From Euperipatoides rowelli (taxonomy: Eukaryota; Onychophora; Udeonychophora; Euonychophora; Peripatopsidae), in assembly GCA_003024985.2 (NCBI GenBank), contig PXIH01S0000403.1: a DNA stretch of 11,661 bases, one strand, 5' to 3'. Shown here in pieces: positions 1 through 8,186 of this stretch. Within the stretch, counting starts at the first letter, position 1. Each line of letters opens with the position of its first letter. A model generated the notes under the pieces. It saw only the letters and a list, made by a program, of their open reading frames with translations, ran no database searches and was not told the DNA's origin. The translations under genes and the position numbers were made by a program.

Positions 1-240
1 GGAGTTTATTTCAATATTCCTGAAATAAATGAGTTTTTTAAATTTGTTATGAATAGAAATGGTAGCAGTGTGATCATTTCTAGAACCAGAAGATCAACTG
101 ATCGGTCTCCATTTGTGGATGCTGCTAGAGTGTTTAATTCTCTGCCAATGGAGATTAGAAATATTACAAATAGAACATTGTTTGTCAAGGGAATACATAA
201 GGTGTTCAATGAAAAACATGAAGTCTATTACTATAATTAG
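1..240 (+). CDS. C-terminal end of LINE reverse transcriptase (partial, 5' end off window)
   Basis: Frame 1 is open from the first base to the TAG at 238-240, giving 79 residues. The core reads SPFVDAARVFNSLPMEIRN, which fits the pattern common at the end of LINE reverse-transcriptase ORFs: a basic stretch (SRTRRSTDRS), an aromatic residue, then a hydrophobic W/F-N-x-L-P-x-x-I box and a short amphipathic tail (here VKGIHKVFNEKH). In this family the region lies beyond the polymerase and thumb domains and carries no catalytic residue. The Met codon at 49 is internal to the frame and is not the true start. No stop or frameshift is visible in the fragment, so it is either fairly young or too short to have collected damage. 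Family-level identity is inferred from the motif and the LINE-type tail. Confidence 0.7.
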   Translation, partial: GVYFNIPEINEFFKFVMNRNGSSVIISRTRRSTDRSPFVDAARVFNSLPMEIRNITNRTLFVKGIHKVFNEKHEVYYYN

Positions 241-327
241 TGAAATATATAGCTGTCTATTGAATCTCTGTGTATATATGATTTATGTATTTTTATGCCA
301 AATAAAGGCTATATTATTATTATTATC
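1..327 (+). mobile_element. 3' end of a non-LTR (LINE) retrotransposon, copy A
   Basis: The block begins inside an open reading frame that runs off the left edge, ends it at 238-240, and continues through a short 3' UTR to a polyadenylation hexamer AATAAA at 301-306 and an ATT/TAT trinucleotide tail at about 310-327. A reverse-transcriptase C-terminal ORF followed by a short UTR and a simple trinucleotide tail is the usual 3' structure of CR1/RTE/Jockey-type LINEs. The body lies outside the window, so the clade cannot be named. A second LINE end starts directly after this tail. No target-site duplication could be assigned. Confidence 0.75.
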
Positions 328-580
328 AAAGACGCGAATTCAGCTAACTGTGAGAAACACAAGAAATGCTAATAAACTATTACAAACCTTGTGTGAAGAC
401 TGTTAGAGCATCTAAATCTCCAATTTATTCTTTTGTTAATGCTTGCAACTCTCCTCCTTTACTAATATAATATGTATTATTTATTTTGTAATAGGATCCA
501 TAACCTTAGGGGCTAGGAGCCTAATGTTATTTTTCTATTTGACCGAATAAACATCAATAATAATAAATAATATATTAATA
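328..580 (+). mobile_element. 3' end of a second LINE, copy B, 5'-truncated
   Basis: Immediately after the tail of copy A comes another reverse-transcriptase end (332-470), a UTR containing CCTTAGGGGCTAGGAGCC near 505-522, the motif GACCGAATAAAC with an AATAAA at 546-551, and an AAT-rich tail at about 556-580. The UTR and tail differ from copy A, so this is a different LINE family or subfamily and not a tandem duplicate. Only about 250 bp remain, as expected from the 5' truncation typical of LINE integration. The left boundary is placed at the end of the copy A tail. Confidence 0.6.
332..470 (+). pseudogene. Frameshifted C-terminal fragment of LINE reverse transcriptase (copy B)
   Basis: Two overlapping plus-strand frames together look like one broken LINE C-terminus. 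The first gives VRNTRNANKLLQT and stops at 404-406. The second is a different frame and reads TVRASKSPIYSFVNACN followed by SPPLLI, with a stop at 468-470. The order of a TRN-type box, a TVR-S stretch and an FVNAxNSxP box matches the usual end of CR1/RTE-like reverse transcriptases; Cys replaces the common Trp before the Asn, and Pro the common Leu after the Ser. The switch of frame falls somewhere around 385-405. The fragment cannot encode an active enzyme. Confidence 0.5.
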
Positions 581-3243
581 ATCTACCCAAAAAGTTTAAT
601 TTCATGGAAATTTAACCACTCCATTCCCACTTTACTCATTCAAGTGGTGTCAATGAGTTTCCTCCTAAAAAATTGTGACCCAATTTATTTTGTATTGTTA
701 GTCAATCTGGTATAGTATTAGTATGATGTTTATCATTCACATAAAGTAAATGTTGCAACTACTAGTCTTTCATAATATCAGGTAGGACAAAATCTTATCT
801 TGAAACACTAACAAACATAATAGATTAACATACAAGGATTGTGGAATTAAAAAAACTACCCAAATAAAAAATACTAAAACAATATACTTTAATAAGAAAA
901 CAAAATTGGCCAAATTTAAGTAGAAAATAAGTAACTTTGAAGACAATAATTTATCTTTATAAACTGTATGGAAACATGTAAATTTGCTCTGAAAGTTGAA
1001 GTACTTCTATAGCTTTCCAAACAATCGTATCTGTCACGACCGTATTTTATTTACATATTTTATAAAGTTATGTAAAAAATCATCACTCCAATAATTGAAA
1101 AATACAAAGTTTAATTTATACATTCAAATGACAAGAATTTGATGCTACACAATTATAAATTCATCTGGGAAATAAATTAGAAATAATATAAATCATATGC
1201 ACTTCAGATTAAATAAATAAATCTACTGTAATTGAAATAACCTCTGCCAGCACACTTCTTTATTAAATCACATTGATCAANGTATCACAGAAAATTTCAG
1301 TAGCTAGTTCTAATAAGACTTTTTTTTATAACTGCCACAATAATATATTGACTCCTTAAGGATACAATGCGCACAATCAGTTATAGCCAAATTAAAAATA
1401 ATATACTGTATACACGCACTACTATAATAATTAAAAAAAGATTGAGCAGGTGGTGTACCTGATTTAAAAATTTTAAGTTCCAGATTCATATAATCCCAAT
1501 CATATAATATGGGCTAAGTATATAGCTTGAGATTGGTCCTTTTTGAAGACTAAATAAAGTATTTGATTTGAAGGTTGTTTGTTTACAAAAAAAAAAAATC
1601 CATTGTGTCATACACATTTTTGATGCTGATAATGACAGTTTTTATAACTACTGGTATAGTAATGTTTTTATTTTTATCATACAATGCTTTTTTTTACACA
1701 AATGTTTTAGAGATACTTGGACTTTGGATTGATTAAGCAATCAAAAGTTTTATAGCTAAAATTGCAAGTCATCTAAAAATACTGTATATGAAAACTTACA
1801 AGAAAGACTCTTATGATGTCATTCATCAACACTAAATCTGCCTTTAAATGTTCTTGATTACTACTAGTTAATCTGTTGCATCCGTAGCAATATTATACAT
1901 TTTACAGATTTTAATTAAAAGACAATTTCTAGAATAATTGTACGCTTTATCATCAACCAGAATAAGCAATGTATTGTTAAATAAATACTGAAGACATAAT
2001 TTAATAATTGGCTAACTAATTGTATAATAGTTTTGTTAAAAAGTGGGTTTGGCTTTTGTCTTTTAAAGTAACATTTTTTTTCAGCTGCTTCATTCATGCT
2101 TCCATTGTATAACGTATGACTACAACACAAAGGTATGTCTAATGGTCATAAGCTTTGTTGTCATTATAGCAAAGATCAATCTTTTATTTTTAAAATGTAA
2201 AGCCTTTAAGTACTCATTTTAAATCATGATTTATACTTAATCAACGGAAGTATTTAAATCATCGCTCAACTGTATGTCAAAGTATGTGCATTTTAATTTG
2301 ATGAAAGCATCGAATTAAAACACTATAATTTTTATAATCATGAAAGATTCACAATGAAAAGGAATAGGAACCAGTGAATTATCTTACATGTAATGCACTG
2401 AACAATTTTGCTGGCATTCAAAATCTCCTTGTAGACTAATATGCACAATGAGTATTGCAAGGTTGACCTGTAAGCATCGGCTGCAATCTTATCCATTAGT
2501 ATGATTATTTAAGAGATTGGTGGACAATTCATGTACTAATGAAACTTAATGGGTTAAATAAAGATCGATAATATGACAGGGTTTTCAGTTCAAATTTGTA
2601 ATGGTTATTATTTAATGAACTAAATAGCATTAAAGAGATTACTGATAGATATACTGTATTCTATAGTATTTTACATATTCTCCATAGCACTCCACTTTTA
2701 AGACTTTAAAATTATACTATCCCACCCGATTAGACTAAATTAATATCAAAACAAGAAACTGGGGATAAAGAATACTTATAGTATTTTTCAAAAGATACAC
2801 AGTAACTAGGAGTTTAAACTGTCATAGTAATCCACTCCAGTGAGAATATTCCACAGAAATGTCTTGTCACAAGGCAAGTTTCTTCTATTACCAACAAATG
2901 TATAAAACTTACATTTTCATATATTCTTAAATAAAATATGAAAATACATTTTAGATCAAAAATTTAACTAAATAAATAATGTTTAAAATAGCTTGTATAT
3001 TAACAAGTAGCAATTAAAATATAAATATTAAAAAATGTTGTTTAAATATAAAATCCTGAAAAGGGATGAGATTCCTTATTTTTTTTTTCCAGATCAAAAA
3101 ACAAATTCAAACTAATCTAAAGAATATGTTGCATTAAGTTTGAATAGCTCCTGTTAACACTTTTTCTAACAGGATGCTCAAATCAAGAATCCAATGAGAT
3201 TACCCTTCCCTCTTGCTACATTCAACCAAAAATAAAAGTTCAA
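581..3243. other. AT-rich stretch without a supported gene
   Basis: No frame shows a recognisable domain, and the few open frames are short and rich in Lys, Asn, Phe and Tyr as expected from composition. It contains A or T runs (for example near 1322 and 1589), an unresolved base at 1281, several TACTGTA heptamers, and a single splice-site-like pair around 2085-2132 on the plus strand. If the minus-strand gene ending at 3459 uses a distal polyadenylation site (minus-strand AATAAA near 2184, 1664 or 1259), the right part of this stretch is its 3' UTR. Confidence 0.6.
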
Positions 3244-3249
3244 TTTAAT
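3244..3249 (-). terminator. Candidate polyadenylation signal of the minus-strand gene
   Basis: The minus strand reads ATTAAA here, about 210 bases after the stop codon at 3459-3461, and is followed by a U-rich stretch (CTTTTATTTTTGGTTG) suitable as a downstream element. ATTAAA is the commonest variant of the animal poly(A) hexamer. Such hexamers are frequent by chance in AT-rich DNA and canonical AATAAA copies lie further downstream, so this is only the nearest plausible site. Confidence 0.3.
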
Positions 3250-3458
3250 ATCGAAGCAAAATTTACAGTATACTGTATATTGTTGGTAAATTATTTTTAT
3301 CTGGTTATCACAAATAAGGAACTTGATTGATTCTTGCAGCTAAAACGATTATTTTACCTAAAGAGCTGGGACAGGTTTCTTTCTTGCTGGATGGAATAGG
3401 TTGTTAAAAATAAATTATGGCATGTAAACTTTGAATATACTGAATAATTTAACCAAGT

Positions 3459-3603
3459 TTATGCTTTTTCATTTTGAATCCATTGTAAAATTTTGTCTAT
3501 TTGTTTGTAAACACTGTCTCGGCTAGTTCCTCCAATGGCTTGGTACTGTTCAACACTACTCTCATAGTTCCAAACATTCTGAACATCATCATCAAATACA
3601 GGA
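3459..3603 (-). CDS. Terminal coding exon of an unidentified host gene
   Basis: The exon follows a strong acceptor and begins with the last base of a split codon (3603); 47 codons and a TAA (3459-3461) follow. The peptide starts PVFDDDVQNVWNYESSVEQY, continues with a Gly-Gly-Thr-Ser stretch, and ends in an amphipathic helix-like segment (VYKQIDKILQWIQNEKA). It is acidic, rich in Gln, Ser and Val, and unlike the Lys/Asn/Phe-rich chance frames elsewhere in the window. I do not recognise the protein family and give no function. No signal peptide or membrane segment is visible; the C-terminus appears soluble. The preceding exon must end with two spare bases of a codon; I could not place it with confidence, so a long intron is likely. 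The rest of the gene lies at higher coordinates, perhaps outside the window. Confidence 0.72.
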
Positions 3604-3621
3604 CTGTAAGAGAGAGAAATA
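3604..3621 (-). other. Splice acceptor of the terminal exon
   Basis: On the minus strand the exon is preceded by TATTTCTCTCTCTTACAG, a pyrimidine-rich tract followed directly by CAG. This is a near-ideal animal 3' splice site and fixes both the exon start at 3603 and its reading phase. Frame and acceptor agree, which is the main reason to believe the exon. Confidence 0.7.
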
Positions 3622-4291
3622 CTCACATCAATAAGGGTTTTTTTTAGTGAAGCAAAATATTTAACTAAAACATTAATTTAGAAGTGAAAATTCATAATTA
3701 CAAAAAAAAAAAAAATTCATTTTAAAGCAAAGGTTTGATTAGAGTCAGATCAGAGAAATTTTACATAAACAAAAATCTTTAATATTTCAACATGCTTATG
3801 ATTTTGTAACATTCCTCACTGTGTCTGAGATCAAAATCTGACACACTAGATGACCAGATCTGAGATTTTGATTAAAAAAATGCTCAGCTTCAAAATGTCT
3901 GATATCGTTTTCACAGGTTAAGATAATAGGTGTAGGCTACAATTCTTAAATATACAATTTTTTTTTAAAAAAAATTAAAAAAAAATGGATCACAGAATTT
4001 AAAAAAAAAAAAGGAATTGTATTCCAAAAGAAGAAGAATTTGTCAGTTTTCTGAGAAAATATTTTTAACTCTCCCATTTTCTGTAGATGAGGCAGGGACA
4101 AGTTAACAAACCCCAGTGCTCTCCTGTCCCCTGTAGCAAAGTTAATGGTTATATGTGGTATATAGGATAAATAAAATAATGATTTGAATATATTGCAGTG
4201 GAATAATAATCAAGGAGACACAAGTCCTTAGAGAGGTTTTGATATATATGAAATGAAGCTTTTAATAATAAAGTAAACAATATCCACAAGC
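3622..4291. other. AT-rich stretch, probably intron of the minus-strand gene
   Basis: No supported gene. It holds A/T homopolymer runs at about 3960-4012, a short inverted repeat (3830-3839 with 3863-3872, ten paired bases), and a local rise in GC at about 4070-4140. On the minus strand that block contains acceptor-like sequences ending in CTACAG, but no donor or convincing coding frame. By position it would lie in the intron before the 3459-3603 exon. Confidence 0.45.
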
Positions 4292-4469
4292 ATTGAGGTG
4301 ATATTTACAAAATTTGTAAAATCAGATTTACTGTAAGAAATTTTCAGTGTGTTTATATAAAAAATATTAAGTCTGAAAATCTGTACTAGAAGATTAGGAT
4401 TAAAGTATGGTGACTAGGCAATCATTACAAATGAAAAAATATATTTTAAAATGAATGTCAAGCAAATTA
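4292..4469 (+). repeat. Left copy of a 180-bp inverted repeat
   Basis: This segment is repeated in reverse complement at 6498-6677. The match starts at ATTGAGGTGATATTTACAAA and ends at GTCAAGCAAATTA, with an almost identical middle section around 4371-4430 and an estimated identity near 90 %. This copy lies about 580 bases outside the copia 3' LTR and is not flanked by LTR sequence. It is therefore either the source of the inverted copy inside the element or a fragment of another copy of the same repeat. No coding capacity is seen. Confidence 0.85.
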
Positions 4470-5047
4470 TCCAGTGACTTGATACTAACAATGTATATAC
4501 TGTAATAGTCTTTTTTTATTACTTACAAACTTCAATGTTAGGCAGGTATGTCAACACTTGAAATTATAAACACTAGATACTTATAAGTTATAAAAGGTCT
4601 TTATCAAAAAATAGCTTCGTCTGTTGTTGTTCTAAAACAATAACACAGTAGATCACTTTTCCATATATCACTTTACAAATACAGTAGATATAAATACTTT
4701 TGAGTGGAATAACTATTCCCAGACTTTGAAATGTTACAAATGATATTAAACATAAATCTGCTTGTATTACGTATATCGTGACATGAGTAATTATAAGGAT
4801 TTATAAAAATCTTTCAACATAAACGTGATATCATTTGTCATAGGCTACTCGCAATTTTTTGTATTGTATTTTTTTATTCTATCAAGGCTAAACTGATTGA
4901 CCTGAGTGTCATATTTCTTCATATGAATTTTTTTATTCAACAAATGGCAATTATTTCACAGCCTTCAAATCCTCTATAGCCTATATTAATAACTTTTGTT
5001 AACTAAGTAATAAAACTATATACTTTTTTAAGTTTCCTTTCAAAGTC
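4470..5047. other. AT-rich stretch between repeat and LTR, no gene seen
   Basis: No frame here carries a recognisable domain. A donor-like GTAAGT occurs on the minus strand near 4522-4527, but the frame before it is closed after about ten codons and its phase does not fit the 3603 acceptor. A few TACTGTA/TACAGTA heptamers are present (4498, 4680). Confidence 0.5.
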
Positions 5048-5367
5048 TCAGTGATTCTTACTTAATATCAAAAAACCAACATGTCTACTATAAAGACCGC
5101 ATGTGACTAAAAAAAAAANATATTTACGCCAAAACTAGATCACATGATCATAGTTATAAAGTGACATCTAGTGTAATCCATAGAAAACATTACCAAAAAA
5201 AAAAATATTAGATAAATAAAAAGAAGTCACTAGACAAAATGCAATCATTCCATATAAAAACAAAAAAGGAAAAAGGAATAAAATTAAACATTATTGAAAA
5301 GAACATTACAAAAAAATACATTTTCTTATAATTAATTTAAGGGCCAATAAAAAAGAAATATCCAACA
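5048..5367 (-). repeat. 3' LTR of the copia element
   Basis: It is a direct repeat of 6685-7024. The minus-strand start TGTTGG is fixed by the adjacent polypurine tract. The other end is at or just beyond GAATCA, allowing the standard TG...CA termini; the match to the other LTR continues three or four bases further. It contains one unresolved base (5119) in an A-run. It lacks the short insertion found in the right LTR near 6900-6920. Confidence 0.85.
5154..5160 (-). promoter_or_regulatory. TATA-like element in the 3' LTR
   Basis: The minus strand reads TTTATAA, and the same heptamer is kept at 6793-6799 in the other LTR. Next to it on the minus strand is a near-palindrome, GATCATGTGATC, with a CATGTG E-box core. 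Position within the LTR and conservation in both copies make it the best promoter candidate, but short AT-rich matches are weak evidence. Confidence 0.3.
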
Positions 5368-5376
5368 TTCCCCCCT
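5368..5376 (-). other. Polypurine tract (plus-strand primer) of the copia element
   Basis: The minus strand reads AGGGGGGAA immediately before the LTR start TGTTGG. This is the expected position and composition of the tract that primes second-strand DNA synthesis in LTR retrotransposons. It fixes the orientation of the element and the inner edge of the 3' LTR. The polyprotein remnant stops at TAG (5375-5377), overlapping the tract. Confidence 0.75.
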
Positions 5377-6496
5377 AATATTCTGTTTCACATAATGGAT
5401 GTGTTTCGGTAGAAGTGCTGATTTCTCCATTCCCTTCCTGGTTGTACCAGTCCTTGGTTTTGGAAATTGGTTTTCCATCTTCAGTGTATGTGAGGATACG
5501 AGGGGCCACCCCTCTGTTTCACCTTGTCATCTTCCTCAAGGGATTAGGTTGATGTATTGGCTCGGGTGTGGATATCTCTATGTTGTCATCATTTTATGGG
5601 TCTATTATTTCTTGAGAAATAGTGTTATATTAATAATTGCATCTCGCTGTTTTGAAGGTTATACACCTACTTCTAGATATTTTACCTGTATCTGGATTCC
5701 AAATCCGGTAAATTCCTTCCGACGATTAAAAACCAATTAAAATTCCATATATGCCACGTGCATCTAGTTTAGCCTTGGTTGGTTGTGTGTTGAGGTAGTA
5801 GCATCCAGTTCGCACTGTAATGAGGTGTGAGAAATTTGGGGATTTTAAGGGATCATAAAGCAGTTTTTGTGTATTACTCGGTTAGGTAGGTAAGTGGCTG
5901 TGGATGAAAGTTCCCCCCACATGTTTCGGGGTAGTTTGGACTGTGATAACAAAGAACGTGTAGTGTTCATTAAAGATCTATTATGCCTTTCAGAGAGGCC
6001 GTTTTGTTGGGGGGTGTAGGGTAGAGTAATATGGTGAGTGATCCCGTGTTTTCCAAAATATCTTTCCAACTCTGCATTGCAAAACTCCTTCCCTCCATCA
6101 CTCCGGAAACTTTTAGGTCTCCTGTTAAACTCATTTATTCCTTTTTCTAAGAATTCCAAAATGAGAAAATTCATCTATTATTGACAAAGCATATCTATTG
6201 CCTCCTATAGTTTCAGGGCTAATTGGTCCGCATAAACCTGAATGCAGCGATTCAAAAGGTGCTATGGCTTTACAGAAAACATTCTTTTGAAATTTCTTGT
6301 TGGACATCTTTGCCGTTTGACATGTACTGCAGATGTCATTATCTAAACATTCTGTGGTTATTAATTTGTTTGGTTTATGTGTTTCTAAAGTTCGTATCAT
6401 GTCTGTTTCGTTCCTGTGACCTAAGCGCTGATGCCAGATGTGTTCGCAAAGGTGAGCTGATTCTTTAATAGGAATAAAGTTACTATTTTGGACTCG
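5375..6496 (-). pseudogene. Copia polyprotein remnant: pre-integrase zinc finger, integrase, linker
   Basis: Reading downwards on the minus strand, the zinc finger has WHQRLGH (about 6423-6443) and ICSTCQTAK (about 6308-6334), the H-H-C-C of the GAG-pre-integrase domain. Integrase follows: LHSGLCGPI (around 6220-6247) has Gly at the first catalytic Asp, a GGT codon at 6236-6238. It runs to SIIDEFSHF, then shifts frame near 6150-6175 with about ten residues lost. The next frame has RSDGGKEF (second Asp) and PQQNGLSERHNR (catalytic Glu), in the expected D-35-E spacing. A further frameshift near 5848 is followed by a conserved YRIWNPDTGKI box and a linker with several stops (for example 5752 region), ending at 5375. 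RT and RNase H never appear. Integrase normally inserts element cDNA into the host chromosome; this copy cannot make it. Confidence 0.88.
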
Positions 6497-6497
6497 T

Positions 6498-6677
6498 TAA
6501 TTTGCTTGACATTAATTTTAAAATATTTTTTCGTTTGTAATGATAGCCTAGTCACCATACTTTAATCCTAATCTTCTAGTACAGATTTTCAGACTTTATA
6601 TATTTTTTATATAAGCACATACTTTAAAATTCTTACAGTATATCTCATTTTACAAATTTTGTAAATATCACCTCAAT
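6498..6677 (-). repeat. Right copy of the 180-bp inverted repeat, inside the copia element
   Basis: It is the reverse complement of 4292-4469 at about 90 % identity. It ends within about seven bases of the 5' LTR on one side and one base beyond the open pre-integrase frame on the other. It therefore fills exactly the place of the primer-binding site, gag and protease. No gag or protease motif is seen, and I could not identify a primer-binding site complementary to a tRNA after the LTR. Confidence 0.85.
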
Positions 6678-6684
6678 CAGTATA

Positions 6685-7024
6685 TCAGTGATTCTTACTT
6701 AATATAAAAAAAACCAACATGTCTACTATAAAGACCGCATGTGACTAAAAAAAATAAAATATTACCGACAAAACTAGATCACATGATCACACTTATAAAG
6801 TGACATCTAGTGTAATCCGTAGAAAACATTGCCAAAAAAAAAAAATATTAGATAAATAAAAAGAAGTCACTAGACAAAATGCAACCATTCCAAACAAAAT
6901 GAAATATATATATACTGTATAGAAACAGAAAGGAATAAAATTAAACATTATTGAAAAGAACATTACAAAAAAAATATATTTTCTTATAATTAATTTAAGG
7001 GCCAAGAAAAAAAAATATCCAACA
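6685..7024 (-). repeat. 5' LTR of the copia element
   Basis: It is a direct repeat of 5048-5367, longer mainly because of about 18 extra bases near 6900-6920 that include an AT dinucleotide run and a TACTGTA. The minus strand starts TGTTGGATAT. Just outside this start the minus strand reads GAGAGGGGA, a second purine-rich tract resembling the polypurine tract before the 3' LTR. Confidence 0.85.
6793..6799 (-). promoter_or_regulatory. TATA-like element in the 5' LTR
   Basis: The minus strand reads TTTATAA at the position equivalent to 5154-5160 of the other LTR. If the element was ever transcribed, this is where its promoter would most likely lie; initiation would be within the LTR towards lower coordinates. 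The neighbouring palindrome is changed by two bases here, from ATAG to CACA on the plus strand. Confidence 0.3.
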
Positions 7025-8054
7025 TCCCCTCTCGTATTAATTTTAATCATTTGATAGTAATTCTTAATATTTTTTTTTTTAGATATACCGTACTGTACAT
7101 AGGTTGAAAGCAATTCTATTTTTTATTGCTTAAAAGGAAAGGGGAGGGGGTAGTGATTATATTAATGTTTTTACAATCAAAATGGATTGTTATAACAAAC
7201 ATTTTAAGTTAAAAAAACACAAAGATATCAATTACCAAAAAATAGAGGTTGGGACAAGTTACTGTATATAGAGATTTACAATATATAGAGAATAGGTTTA
7301 AAAAATTAAACAATTCTGAGAGAAATATAAATTTTTTAAAATTTCAATGTGACAATAAAATGCTTTTGTTTTTTTATTTCTATCATTATAATAATTTTTG
7401 TTCCAAACTTGAAGTTCTAAACTTTTATTATTATATCAAAAGTAGTGCAGAATTAATTTAAGAAAATTTGTAAACAATGACTGAATAAAGTAATATTCAG
7501 TTATTTCCTTATTTTTGTTTTTAAATTTAGCCATCTAAACTTTTCAAAATAAGTCAGTTTTTTTTCTTGTGAAACTGTATTTATAGAGCATTTCACAGAG
7601 AAAAAAACAAATTTATTTCCAAAGGAATGAAAATAAGTTTTTCCTAAGCATTTTTATGCTTACTATCTTATTAAAAAAAAAATGCCAGGTATATATAATT
7701 GTTTAAAAAACATAGCTAGTAATAAAACTATTTTTATTGTTTTCACTCTTGGTGCATTGTAAACATAATGCAAAGGCTTCATGCACATCTGATGCTCATA
7801 ACTTGTGAATTTAATCACTGCTATAACTAGCTAGGTTACTGTATGTCGACCAATGACCAACCATGCTTCTTTAATTTAATCACCTTAAGACCTTTGTAAA
7901 AGTTTTAAGTAGAGAAGTACGGTACTAATAATGTGAAAGATTCAATTTAAAAAAATTTTTTTTTTTTCAATATATAAATTATTAAAAAAAAAAAAATTAT
8001 AATTTTTGAAGTAAATGAGGTGAATCTATTTTGTACATTTTCTTAAAATATAAT
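7025..8054. other. AT-rich stretch, no gene seen
   Basis: It holds A and T homopolymer runs (7070-7080, 7670-7682, 7950-7995), a purine-rich patch AGGAAAGGGGAGGGGG near 7135-7150, and four TACTGTA heptamers. A 70-codon open frame at 7249-7461 is rich in Lys, Asn, Phe and Tyr, has no recognisable motif and looks like a chance frame in AT-rich DNA. Confidence 0.5.
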
Positions 8055-8186
8055 TTAGTTATGAGTGGTTGACTGCATTATTTTCTCTGCTGCTGCTGTG
8101 ATTTTATCAGCATAATTTGTTGAGAACTTGCCACTGCTAATTCTCAATTTTGAAGCAGGTGTCTTGTTACAAATTCCAGTAATTTT
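8055..8186 (-). CDS. Weak candidate terminal exon of an unknown minus-strand gene
   Basis: A minus-strand frame is open for 43 codons from just after a TAG at 8187-8189 to a TAA at 8055-8057. It includes TPASKLRISSGKFSTNYADK and then ITAAAEKIMQSTTHN, a protein-like composition in a local GC rise. The AG of that TAG could be an acceptor, though its pyrimidine tract is poor. A better acceptor (TTGCTCATTTTCATTTAG, ending at 8219) opens a different frame beginning ARKLNIPIQNRKLLEFV, which stops after 24 codons. The two frames overlap, so at most one is real. I recognise neither. Frames of this length are expected by chance in this window, so support rests only on composition. Confidence 0.22.
   Translation of the reverse strand, partial: KITGICNKTPASKLRISSGKFSTNYADKITAAAEKIMQSTTHN

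Larger units (their letters stand above)
5048..7024 (-). mobile_element. Internally deleted Ty1/copia LTR retrotransposon, minus strand
   Basis: Two direct repeats of 320 and 340 bp (5048-5367 and 6685-7024) flank 1317 bp of interior. On the minus strand each LTR begins TGTTGGATAT and ends near GAATCACTGA. A polypurine tract sits directly before the left one, so the 5' LTR is on the right. The interior carries, in copia order, the pre-integrase zinc finger, the integrase and the integrase-to-RT linker. Gag, protease, reverse transcriptase and RNase H are absent; an intact copia element has several kilobases of interior. A 180-bp inverted copy of outside DNA occupies the position of gag and protease. 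No matching 5-bp target duplication is seen: the outer flanks are CTCAG or similar on the left and TCCCC on the right. Estimated LTR identity of about 93 % outside one roughly 18-bp insertion suggests an old insertion. Confidence 0.85.

Noticed and set aside
1915-2130. Minus-strand open frame of 71 codons
   Set aside because: It has no motif, the composition is that of AT-rich intergenic DNA, and no splice or promoter context supports it.
2383-2485. Minus-strand CTTACAG...GTAAGA pair as a possible exon
   Set aside because: It lies downstream of the stop codon of the minus-strand gene, the pyrimidine tract is weak and the frame is not recognisable, so chance is likely.
3920-4200. Long minus-strand stop-free stretch with a strong acceptor-like CTACAG near 4085
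   Set aside because: Openness is due to A/T homopolymers giving Phe and Lys runs. No donor follows, and no protein-like composition remains outside the short GC-richer block.
4522-4570. Minus-strand GTAAGT donor preceded by a short frame (VLTYLPNIEV), as a possible penultimate exon
   Set aside because: The frame closes upstream within about 13 codons, the only available acceptor is poor, and the exon would leave one spare base where the 3603 exon needs two.
5399-5740. Plus-strand open frame of 113 codons
   Set aside because: It lies opposite the copia linker remnant on the minus strand, which carries recognisable motifs (YRIWNPDTGKI). The plus-strand product has no motif, so it is an antisense shadow.
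6223-6468. Plus-strand open frame of 81 codons
   Set aside because: It is antisense to the pre-integrase and integrase motifs of the copia element and is explained by them.
6793-7113. Minus-strand open frame of 106 codons with many hydrophobic residues
   Set aside because: It runs through the 5' LTR, and its Phe/Ile/Tyr-rich product results from T-rich LTR sequence. It is not preserved in the other LTR.
7249-7461. Plus-strand open frame of 70 codons
   Set aside because: Composition follows the AT-rich DNA, and there is no motif, splice context or promoter. Several such frames are expected by chance in the window.
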